Below are positions 10,136 through 20,400 of a stretch of 64,000 nt of DNA, one piece after another (the first letter of the stretch is position 1; each line of letters begins with the position of its first letter). The stretch lies in the NCBI GenBank assembly GCA_022661535.1, contig JAKULF010000011.1:62001-126000 (forward strand), written 5' to 3'. The stretch comes from Eutypa lata. Lineage: Eukaryota; Ascomycota; Sordariomycetes; Xylariales; Diatrypaceae. The translations under genes were made by a program, and so were the position numbers. The notes under the pieces are model-generated. The model did not search any database and was not told where the DNA came from. It was given only the letters and a program-made list of their open reading frames with translations.

Positions 10136-11427
10136 TGTGTCCTGTCTGACCGGTGTGGATGAGATGATAGATCCTGAGCGTTAGTTTAAGAAAGACATTC
10201 AAAAAGAGCTCTAGATATATGGAGTTTGGTTCATCTGGGAAAGAAGATTAGCCCAAAAGCTGGCGTCTCATGCTCCCTCCACTATCGACCTTCAAACGAT
10301 CATCATTTTTCACACGAAGCTCTCGTGACCCATCTCGCCAGAATATTACCCCGAGAGCCGAGATCTACGAGACGTATTCTAATGCTATATTGGACAATCT
10401 GATACCGAAAAGAGGCACTATGAAGATAATTCTTCTCCTAAATTCAAGCATAAGAGCGTACCTCCTCTCGGGAGGTTATTATGTTCTCACGTAGTACATA
10501 GCTACTATTGAATGGGCTGGGGCCCTTGTGTACTAACGTTGGTAGTTTGAAGTGCTAGGGATAACTATACGAAAGTCTTATTTAACTTGAATACTACTAG
10601 TATAAATTCCTACTCTAGAACCTAGCAGCTGCCCAGGTAAAGAGTTGGCATACGATTCGCATTTCATAGATGGCTACACCCTTCTTCTTGTGAGGAAAGT
10701 TACCTAGTGTAAACTGCGATCTTCTAATATTAGCGGCCACAACGAATCTTTAACTTCTTATTGGCTGCTTGTTCCAACTTAGTTCTTGTTTTTCTTGACG
10801 ACACTCGACGAACGCTTGAAGATACTATTGCTATATTATATAACATCACACCCTCTATTTTGCTCGTGCCGTTATTATGGAACAAAGAAGGGTTACTAAT
10901 GGATTCTTACGCATTGTGATCACTGGACTTGAGTTCTAGGAAACGTACCCTAAAGGGAGGCCAGCTCGCTTCGGTATCCAACCTACATACTTAGTTTGGC
11001 TAAATAAACCCCAGCTTTTCTAACCAGCTGGGTGGGGGAGTGGGTTCATCCCTGGTCATCCCCGTCTATCCCCATTTTACCCCAGTCTCCCCGCGATTCC
11101 AGACTCTAATACATTGTAAGTTAACGACTACGAAGGCCTTTATGCCGTAAGTTGAGTTGTGGTTTGGGGTTGGGGTAATACCTAGGAAGGGGCATGTTAT
11201 TAGACAACCAACCAGCATTCTCGTTCAATCAACCCCCGAGTACTGGCAATCTAGACCGACATATCAGTCTCAGACTCATCTTAGAGTTTGTACCTCTTGA
11301 AGTACCTTTGTCGATATAAACATGGGCGACCCTGATTTTAGAGTAACAGAGAAAGTTAATATAGTCTTGCTCTCTTATATCACTAATCTTCAACAAGTGA
11401 AGTGTAAAGCGTATATCAACGCAGAAG
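10136..11427. other. divergent promoter region of GH105 and MFS genes
   Basis: This 1.3 kb region separates two divergently transcribed genes. No credible open frame was found. It contains a cluster of CreA-type motifs, listed separately, and several CCCC/GGGG-rich patches near the transporter side. Confidence 0.5.
11009..11094. promoter_or_regulatory. cluster of CreA-type motifs
   Basis: Four matches to the fungal carbon-repressor consensus SYGGRG lie within 86 bp: CCCCAG at 11009, GTGGGG at 11032, CCCCAG at 11080 and CCCCGC at 11089. They sit about 330-420 bp upstream of the transporter start. The motif is short, so single sites mean little. The clustering beside a sugar-use gene pair is what supports the call. 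Confidence 0.4.
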
Positions 11428-13312
11428 ATGGATTCACCCAGCCTAAGAGCCGGCAAGGCTGCTGGCAACAACGCCCCTCCAGCCCCAGAGATCGAACATG
11501 CCGATACCTTAACTCTCAACGAAGTTTCGTCAATAGACGCCCAGAAGAAGCATGCAGACTACGGTCGTATCGACGAAGAGGTCGCCGAATATGCGGGTGC
11601 AACACGAATTGACATAGATCCCGAGACGAACAAGCGGCTCAAAACGATGATCGACAAGCGGATCTTGACTATCATGATTGTTACATATTTCATGCAGGCC
11701 TTGGATAAAGGCGCCATCTCGTTTGTTTCTATCATGAATTTCAACGAGGACAACAACCTTCATGCCAACAGGTTAGCACCCGTGCATTCGACCTAGTCTG
11801 TTTGCAATTCTGAATTCAGGGGCTAATTTGAACCATTAGTTCAGCTGGTTGACGACGTGTATTTACATCGCCATCATTGTGGTTGAGTATCCAACCAACT
11901 ATCTCATTCAGCGTGTCCCGATCGCCAAGTATCTTGGAATCAACATCATATGCTGGGGAGTTGTTCTTGCGTGCCATGCTGCTTGCCGCAATTTCACTAG
12001 TCTTGTGATTGTCAGAACCCTTTTGGGTATATTCGAGGCTTGCTGCCAACCAACTTTTGTTTTACTCAGGTGAGCTACCGGATATGATTCCCCATCACAA
12101 TTGTGTTTCTCTGACCGACTATACAGTGCAATGTGGTATAAGCGAACTGAACAGGCACAAGCCGTTACCTACTGGTAAGTGCTTTGCTACTATTGGGCGT
12201 TCAATCATACTAATACAAGCTTTAAAGGTATATGATGAACGGCGGGCAACAAGTCGTCGGCGGTTTACTTGCATACAGCTTCTCACTTCTACAAAGCGGC
12301 CCACTAAAGTCATGGCAAGCCCTCTTCATCACGTATGGCGGCTTCACCGCGCTCTGGGGCTTATTCGTGGTCTTTTACATGCCCGATTCTCCCATGCGAG
12401 CTAGGTGCTTTAGCGAGGCCGATAAGCGGCTGATGGTCGAACGTGTACGCGGGAACCAGACGAGTCTACAGAATAAGAAGTTCCGTAAGGAACAAGCCAT
12501 CGAAGCGCTGCTCGACCCCCAGACGTGGGGATATTGTCTCATTTCGATCTGCACCACTCTCCCTACGAGTGGTTTGGGCGCCTTTAAGGCTATCATCATC
12601 AAGGGCTTCAACTTCACAACCCTGCAAACTCAACTGCTCGCCATGGTGCTTGGCTTCTACATCATCTTCGTTCTTTTTGCCACGCTGTTCCTTGTCAAGA
12701 AGACGGGACAGAATCTCATCGTTATGGGATGTTTCGTGATACCGTGAGTCGCGTGTCATCTCTGTAACTGTATGTTTCTCCTTCTTAGCTAACACGTTAC
12801 AGGTCCTTCGTCGGCACTGTCATAATGATGACGGTGCAGAATACCAGCAGGGCAACCCAAATTGGTCTCCTCATCAGTTATTATATCGCATTATCCTTCT
12901 GGTCGGCCCAGACGCTTGCCCTCTCCATGATTAGCCGCAATATCGCAGGTCAAACTAAAAAGTCCGTCGTCGTTGCTGCGAACTTCGTTTCCTGGGCTTG
13001 TGCGGCCGCAATTGGTGAGTCTCCCTTCTTTTCCCTCTTTGAGGTTTCGTACCTTGCGTGAAGCCCTTCACTTACCAACTGTCTCTAGGTCCCCAAGTCT
13101 TTCTCTCTTGGGATGCTCCGCGATACTTTATTGCCTTTTCGACACATCTGGGCTGCTACAGCCTCTTAGTCGTTGTGATTATATTTCTGCGTTTCCACTT
13201 GAAGCGACAAAATGCCCAAAAAGATGCTATTCAGGCTCAAGACATGACTATGCCCAATGCGTTTGACGACCTGACGGATCGCGAGAACATGAATTTTAGG
13301 TATATATACTAA
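11428..13312 (+). CDS. MFS transporter, Dal5/allantoate-permease-like (anion:cation symporter family)
   Basis: This is a six-exon gene: 11428-11771, 11845-12069, 12127-12174, 12228-12743, 12803-13014 and 13089-13312. The product has 522 residues. Joined exons give continuous family motifs: ALDKGAISFVSIM in the first membrane segment, SWLTTCIYIAIIVVEYPTNY, VRTLLGIFEACCQPTFVLLSAMWY, YWYMMNGGQQVVGGLLAY, and AAAIGPQVFLSWDAPRY near the end. Twelve membrane segments are expected, with a charged central loop after FYMPDSP. Relatives import allantoate, nicotinate, pantothenate, sugar acids and similar anions. Divergence from the GH105 gene suggests a pectin-derived uronic acid or oligosaccharide, which is inference only. 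Confidence 0.88.
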
Positions 13313-13880
13313 TGTTGGGAAACATCCAACGTTGGGATGGACTGGGATACGATGCGACGAAGGTAACAAAGAGTTGAGTTCATGTCCAAAACTGGCGGTT
13401 AGCGATTGGTTTGGGCTTGCGTCTCAAGGAGGCCCCAAGCCAATATTTATCCTGTAATAAAAGCAATAGAGTTTGGTCTATTGCATAGTTATGAAGTGTC
13501 ACATTTCCGGCGTACAACACTATTTGTTGCTGTCCAGAGCCGGCGTCCAGTTGAGGTTGTTTGTTAGTGGATAATATCCCTTTGAGCCTTAAGTACAGAC
13601 CTTTTTGTGCTGCAGGGGTTATAGCCAATTGGGTCGCTAGGATCTACCCCTATATGTAAATAACATGGTATCGTGAGAGTACTACGTATATGCGTAAGCC
13701 GCTAGTGGGTAAGCACTAACGAGGGTTAAGCGGGTAAAGGTCCCTGTTAACATTACTTGATCTCGTACCTCATGGGTTTCTAACCGTCAGTTGATTCTTA
13801 AAACGAAACCAGAGCTTTCCTCCTAAACTTATTTGTGAACTCATAGTATATCAAGGGAGAGCGGATTCCGAATTAGTACC
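13313..13880. other. intergenic
   Basis: This is the 3' flank of the transporter and the promoter of the sulfotransferase-like gene. A minus-strand frame at 13380-13628 (82 residues) has no recognisable features. Confidence 0.5.
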
Positions 13881-15134
13881 ATGGGTGGTGTTGCATCTAT
13901 ACCGACAGACCCTTCACGAAGGGTCCAGGTAATTTCAGCGGGTTACTCTCGGACCGGGACCGTATCGATGTCTCTTGCCCTGGCAAAATTGGTTGACGGT
14001 CCGGTACTCCATGGTGGCACACAAATCTTATTACGTGATGATGGTATATTCAGCCGGAGTGGTTATTTGCTACATTATCACACACTAACATGGTCCTAGA
14101 TTATTGCCGCACGTGGATTAAAGCATACGAGGCCAGAGAGGCGGGAGACAAGGAAGAGACTTTGAAGCTGGTCCGAAAGGCGACCGCCGGTTTCGTAGCG
14201 ACTGCGGATCTGCCACCATCCGATTTCATACCAGAAATGATGGAACTATACCCAGAGGCAAAAGTTGTGTTGGTCCGCAGAGACCCGGAGAAGTGGTGGA
14301 ATAGCATAGCAGCCCTGACTAGCAGGTGAGCATTGAGAACCCTTTGTTCCTTTTTCGCTTGGCCTGTGTTAAGAGCTCTTTGATTCTGGTTATGCCATTC
14401 TATTTCGTTGGGATTATTCGGGATTCGGGATCTCCCGTTCGAATTCATGGGACGTATCAAGAACAGAACTGCTGACTCTTGAACGTGATGTAGGACTACC
14501 CCATGGTGGCTTGGCATTTTCCTAGCACCTATTCCGGGGTGGAGATACCTTCCAACATTTGCGAATGTATACAGTCGTTCCACACTACGTCTCGCTGGAT
14601 TGGATGGAAAGAACGCCAAGCCAGGCGATCTGATCAAGGGTGGTGGTCCTCGTAGGTTTTCATTTATATTTTATTATATTCAGCTGCTAATAATCACTCC
14701 GTGCCTATAGATATCTTAAAAGCTCATAATGAGAGAGTCAAATCTCACGTTAGGAAGAGTAATATGTTAGAGATGGACCTAAGTGAGGGCTGGGAGCCTC
14801 TTTGTCAATTTTTACGTGTTCCCATTCCCAATGAACCCTTCCCCAGGTAAGCTCTCGGAGTTATTTACTTCATTACTTAGCCTCTCTCAGGTACTCTTTG
14901 TCTCAGGCAATGCCATTTTAGTGCGCTCGGACTCTCTAGACAGTGCTGCAAGCTCCCGAATACTGGCTATTTTACTAACTTCGAGAGCTGGGAAGGACAA
15001 ACGATGGCGAAGCAGCAGACAAGTATGCTACGAAGGTTCTACTGAAGGTTCTGCTAATCTGGATTGGTATCTCCTGTATCCTTGGATTTGGCATCTATTC
15101 CATATCACTTCTATGGAAGTGTACGCTATCTTGA
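13881..15134 (+). CDS. sulfotransferase-like P-loop protein with C-terminal membrane segment
   Basis: This is a five-exon gene: 13881-14043, 14100-14325, 14494-14651, 14711-14846 and 14996-15134. The product has 273 residues. The N-terminus has the phosphosulfate-binding-type loop ISAGYSRTGTVSMSLALAKL, and a later VVLVRRDPEKWWNS matches the 3'-phosphate-binding region of the fungal Sulfotransfer_4 family. Other family features are FIPEMMELYPEAK, TPWWLGIFLAPIPGW, HILKAHNERVKSHV and VPIPNEPFPR. The last exon encodes a hydrophobic segment, KVLLIWIGISCILGFGIYSI, so the protein is probably tail-anchored. Substrates of this family are mostly unknown. Confidence 0.8.
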
Positions 15135-15498
15135 TACATTCCCACCGTCACGATGTAGGGGGCTATTCTCATAGTTGGTGTAGTATGTCAACCTTTACCC
15201 ACCGACTATTTCGTCCAAAGCTTAGCTCGTAGGTATAGGTCTATGATTAGGCAATGACATGACTTAAGATCACTTCATGATTTTTTTGGTTAATCTGAAC
15301 GAGAATTTATAGATGAACCTAAACATCCTCGGATAAAAATCAAACAGATTCAAACAAAGTGCTCAAACTTCCGTTATTTTATACCTCGTTAACCCCCATA
15401 TTTTATAGTGTTTCGGCTCGTTAAAAACAGTCGGCGGCGGATTATACCTGTGTCAGCTGTCTATGTACCATCTCGTCTTGTTAGCCAAACGCAGTTCA
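15135..15498. other. convergent intergenic region
   Basis: This is the shared 3' flank of the sulfotransferase-like gene and the F-box gene. Nothing else was recognised. Confidence 0.5.
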
Positions 15499-16749
15499 TC
15501 AAGGTATTGGATTGAATTTTGCAAGCCGTGCTCTAACAATGGCGGCAGTGTTAAGCCTTCGTCTTAATCGCATGCTTGCGACAAACAAGTCCTCATATCT
15601 TGTGGTACTAGCGCCCAGGCCAATAAGGTACTCAATCAATGCGTCCTGTCCGTCTGGTATAGTGGCAAATGTTACTACAGCGTGGAGGATAAAATCAAGC
15701 CGATTTCGGAGTTGCCCTCCTCTTGGATCAGTATCGGGAAGGTTCAGTACATCGTCAATCATAGGGATAACCACGTCAGACAAGCCTACCTGTACTAGCA
15801 TCCAAGCGTCTCGAGACAAGTTACCGGCGTTGCCGGGGAGACCGGCGTTGCCGAGGAGGAGATCGACGCTTTCACCACTTGCAAGAAGACGTCGAACGAT
15901 AGCCCGGGCGGCAGCTTCGTTTGCCCCTGTACTCCGACTGAGGGCCTCCAATGCAAACTGTAGTGCATTGTAGCAGTCAATTACCCGTCCTGGTGGGCCG
16001 GCCGTACATTCAGGATGTGGGTAACCTGAACGAATGCAACCACCTATAGAACAATATCTCACCCTAGGATTAGCACCACGTTCCAGTAGTAGATCTACGA
16101 TATCCGGCCTGACGGCTTGAATAGCGGCATGTAACAATGTCGGAATTGCCCTGGATAGTGGGCCCCAAATGGAATTTGCCCACTGACCGGGAACTTGCTG
16201 ATAGGCTGTCATTATCTGTTCGATCACGTTTGCATCGATGCCGTTGTCGATCGCCCATAAGAGAAGGGGCCTTGTTGCTTCGGACTCCTCCATGGGAGGT
16301 GCGTCTTGCAGCCGGACCTGAAAATGTGCGTCTTCCACGTAGATGTTCAATCCGAACGAAAGAAACCTGAGGGGCGCTGCGGTAGCAAGATTTATCAGCG
16401 AGGCTGGATCGAGGTTCGCGAGTATATTGAATAGCATCTCGACGGGCATTGTAAATAAATTCGCAGGCACTGCTGCCTGTGGAGGACTTGGTGGCGCTTG
16501 TGGAGGAGGACTTGGGGGTGCTGGTGGTGCCGGCTCATCTAGTCCTACTAGCTCGCGATACATAGCCGACGTAACCCTTCGACGTTCCGGCTCATCCAGT
16601 CCTACTCCCGCGCGAAATATAGCCGACACAGCCTCTCGACGACGAGCTCGGCTCATCATTGGTCCAGGCCCACTTCGTCCTACTGCCGCTCCGATATCAG
16701 CTTCGGTTAGTCCGAGTACATCGAGCTCTCTCTGATCAATGTAAGACAT
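15499..16749 (-). CDS. F-box/ankyrin-type protein with duplicated N-terminal module
   Basis: This is an intronless frame of 416 residues. Residues 36-55 and 56-73 are two copies of a short module of the RRxxVxSAxxRxxVGLDEP type, followed by a proline-rich spacer (about 74-92). An F-box-like segment follows at about 98-135 with LFTMPVEMLFNILANLDPASLINLA. An ankyrin-like helix pair with LLHAAIQAVRPDIVDLLLERGANPRVR lies in the middle, and a second one may lie near LIEYLIGLGAS. F-box proteins usually recruit targets to SCF ubiquitin ligases, and ankyrins provide binding surfaces. No partner can be named. The gene borders the RIP-like A+T island, as accessory F-box genes often do. Confidence 0.7.
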   Translation of the reverse strand: MSYIDQRELDVLGLTEADIGAAVGRSGPGPMMSRARRREAVSAIFRAGVGLDEPERRRVTSAMYRELVGLDEPAPPAPPSPPPQAPPSPPQAAVPANLFTMPVEMLFNILANLDPASLINLATAAPLRFLSFGLNIYVEDAHFQVRLQDAPPMEESEATRPLLLWAIDNGIDANVIEQIMTAYQQVPGQWANSIWGPLSRAIPTLLHAAIQAVRPDIVDLLLERGANPRVRYCSIGGCIRSGYPHPECTAGPPGRVIDCYNALQFALEALSRSTGANEAAARAIVRRLLASGESVDLLLGNAGLPGNAGNLSRDAWMLVQVGLSDVVIPMIDDVLNLPDTDPRGGQLRNRLDFILHAVVTFATIPDGQDALIEYLIGLGASTTRYEDLFVASMRLRRRLNTAAIVRARLAKFNPIP

Positions 16750-17275
16750 TTCCTACAGTTGCTTAATATCTCCGTGCTTGACGATATGCCTAGTGTTGAG
16801 ATAGTTGTGTGTTATGTTAATGGTTTGGCTAGACTTAGTTGAAAGCCTTGTGTTAATATCCTGGAGCCGGTTTGTGGAAGCCTTATGTTGTTTCTTGGTA
16901 TGTCAAGTATCTTAAGGTGAATTGTATTGCAATATATAAGTAAGAAAGCCCTAGGATTTATAAGAAGTATGAATTATGTATTAAGTAGTAAATAGATATA
17001 TTTCGGTTATAACAACTTTATCCATCACTTTTGTTGGACAATGTTGTATTGAAAACATTCTTTATCCACCAGTTTTTAATACAATTAAATAGATATACAT
17101 AATGTAAAGCTTTTGTTCTTTTGTTTAATCTCATGATTGTTAAAGATAATACATTATGTGATACAAAGATACCCCTAAACATAAAACACTCTAGGTACAC
17201 AATATATACAAAGTCTTCACAAGTAAGTGACTCCTTAAAGTAAGTTTTGCATAAGGGTTGACTACTTAATTTCAA
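16750..17275. other. A+T-rich flank with possible decayed retroelement piece
   Basis: Composition falls steadily towards the A+T island. A minus-strand open frame at 17018-17275 contains SLTCEDFVYIVYLECFMFRG followed by VSHNV. This loosely resembles the core of a Ty3/Gypsy integrase after heavy C-to-T mutation. The match is weak. Confidence 0.3.
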
Positions 17276-19150
17276 GTTTCTTGTTATTCATTAATCATTA
17301 TTTTATCCGTTTTAAAAAATCTTTATATTAATATTTAATATAATTCATTATTGTTTATTATTACATGTAAGACAATATTCCCCCTTATAAACTACCTCTT
17401 TTACAGCCCACTTATATAAATATATTTAAAAATAATTAATAAATCGAATAAAATTCAAAAAAATAAATAGCTAATGGTATTATGTTTATTATTATATTTA
17501 TTACAAAAAGATATTTTTTAAAAAATACTTTTTTATATAATATATATATATATAATATATAAATCATTATTATATTATATATTTAAATAAATAAAATATT
17601 TTTAAATATAATATATTAATCTTACGTTTTATAATATTATATAATAATATAACGAATATTAAAATAATTAATTAAAAATAATTAAAAATTTTAAAAAATA
17701 AAAAATAAAAAATATTTTTTTAAATATTTTAATTTAAGTTTTAAACTTTAATAATAATTTAAAAAAATTATATATAAATATATAAATAAATGCATTATAA
17801 TATTTAATTATTTTTTAAATTTAAAATAATTATTTTTAAATTATAATTAATTTTATTAATTTATAACGTTTAAATAAATATTATATATAATATATTAATA
17901 AAAAATTAAACTTTTAAAATAACGTTAAATATATAAAGTTTTATTATAATTTATAATTTATATTTTTTATTTTTTAATATTAATATTAAAATTTATATTT
18001 TAAAAAATATATTTATATATATTTTCTTTAATTAATTACGTTTTAAAATATTAAAATATTAAATATATATTAAATAAAAAATTATTTATTTTTTCGAAAT
18101 TTCTTTAACGTTTTTTAATATAATTAATTAAATAAAAAGATTAAAAATATAAACCTTTTTATTTAATTATTATAATATTATTTTATAATTAATATAATTT
18201 TTATTTTAAAATATACGTATAATAATATATTTTAAATATTTAATTTAAATAAAAAATATTTTAAAAATATATATAATATAATTTAAAAATTAATTTTAAT
18301 AATAAAATAAAATTATTATTATTATATATTATAATACGTTTTATTTATAAAAATTTAATTAATATTAATTTAAAGTTATAATATAATTATATATTATATT
18401 ATAACTTTAATATTTAATTTATTTTTAAAGTTTATTAATTAATATATTTAAAATTTTAAAATTTTAATTTTAATTTTTTATTATACGTATATTTATAATT
18501 ATAAAAATTATATAAAGTTTATACTTTATTATTTAATAAATATATATAATAAAATATATATATTATATATATATTAATATAAATTTAATTTTAAATATTA
18601 TATTTTTTAATTAAATATTTTTATATATAATATTTATTAAATTATTTAAATTTTTAAATCGTTTATTTTTAAAAATTTTATTTAATTTATTATTTATTTT
18701 TAAATATATTTATATAAATAAATCGTAAAAAAATAATTCGTAAAAAAAGAACTTATTTTATATTTTAAAAATAATATTATATATATATATTTTTTATAAT
18801 AATATTTTATATATATTATTTTTATATATAATAATATAATTATATATTAATTTTTTTATATAATAATATAATTATATATTATTTTATATATTATATATTA
18901 TATATATTAAAAAATTTATTTATTTATAAATTATAATATTTTATTAAAATTAATTTTAAATTTTTAAATTTCTTTAATATTTATATTAATATAAAGTTAT
19001 TTATAAAAATAATAAATTATAAAGCTTTTTAATAAATATTTTTAAGTTAAATATTTTTATATATATATATTTAAGCTTAAAAATCATTATATTAATTTTA
19101 TTAAATAAGCATAAATTAAATTATAAAAAATCTTAATGTTTTACAAGCCT
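17276..19150. repeat. RIP-like A+T island
   Basis: About 1.9 kb of almost pure A and T with stop codons in all frames. The few remaining C and G bases sit largely in ACG/CGT/TCG contexts or in CTTT/AAAG, while CpA and TpG are nearly absent. Loss of CpA/TpG with sparing of CpG is the expected footprint of RIP acting on a duplicated sequence, so the island is most likely a dead transposon. The edges are gradual and no terminal repeats were located. Confidence 0.7.
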
Positions 19151-20400
19151 TATAAAAAACTCTTTAGCTAATATTTATATTTTGGCACACCTATGTTAAA
19201 TCTGCCTTCATGAACACATCAATAGATATGCTCTTTGAATTCTTCTCTATGGTATGAAATCTTCTGCTGGTAACTTTTGTAGGCAAAGTATTACTTTAGA
19301 ACTCTTTGTGGTGGATAAGAGAGCCGTGGCCAAGACCACTTTAATATCCCAAGGCCAATAGAAAGCATTCACTGTACGAAGTTGATTCCAGAAGGCCCCT
19401 CTATAAGCAGGGAGACATCTCTTTGGTAATCTCCAATTAAACACTCTTAAATGTATTTGAACTCTTCTTGACTTGTGCAAACCAGGTCTCTTAACTTAGG
19501 CACTTGTGGTCTGTTTAATGCAACTTCAGGAGGCTTGGGAGGTAAAAAGCATATATACTTAGGTATGTATGAATAAATTACATAAGCACACACCCAACTT
19601 GATCTCTTATTAAATAACGTCAGCATATGCACAACATCAAAGGAGGTACCTAACCCGCCCCATTATTCAGCACAGCACAGCACATCACAGTACCTAGTTA
19701 CAGCACAGCGCTCGAGGGGCAGTCGGGACCGGCACTACCAAGACTACTACATACAATCAAGCACAACCAGGCGCGCACAATCAGGTACTTACTGATTCCA
19801 TTTCTCCATCCCCACCCAACTTTTGACCTACCTTATGTAAGGTTCCAAGGTTAGGCCTCTTTTCTGCCCGCTCCGAGTATCTGCGACCAACGATAAGACC
19901 AACGACAACGACGAAACCTTCCACCCTGTCACTGTCTCCTACGGGATTACGGACGACGCAACCCACTCACTACGCACGCACACACATACACACATACACG
20001 CAAACATACGCATATCACGCACGCACGCACGAACGCAAGTACACATTCACATACACATGGTTATACATATATACATATACATACACAGATACACACATAC
20101 CCACGCGCACAGGCGGCACGATAACGGACAAAAAGAGGAGGAGTAGTAAATACAGGACATAAGAATAAACCTCAACATCTCGTATGCCGACGAGTACAAT
20201 AAGACTTGGCGCATCCACTGCTGGGTCCGAATCCTCATTTTTGTTGCTTGTCCGGACTGATTGGCCGTGTCGGTGCTGGTACTGGTCACCGTGGCCGACA
20301 GGCGCCGTGACATAGCGCCGACTGCCCGCTGTCATCATCACCACTACTACCACCACCGCTATCACCACCATCGTCGTCATCCTCCCCACCACGAGACAAG
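19151..20400. other. intergenic, with dinucleotide and ACGC/ATAC-type microsatellite leader
   Basis: The left third continues out of the A+T island. Minus-strand frames at 19247-19480 and 19447-19632 have no recognised family. At about 19971-20115 lies an imperfect CA/ACGC/ATAC microsatellite. At about 20330-20390 a CAC/CAT triplet-rich tract directly precedes the next ATG. These probably belong to the promoter and 5' leader of the SIT4-associated gene. Confidence 0.5.

Noticed and set aside
14101..14637. 178-residue minus-strand frame
   Set aside because: It overlaps exons 2 and 3 of the sulfotransferase-like gene, whose motifs are clear on the plus strand.
19247..19632. Two overlapping minus-strand frames near the A+T island
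   Set aside because: They read like protein in short patches but match no family I can name and are interrupted. They may be transposon debris.
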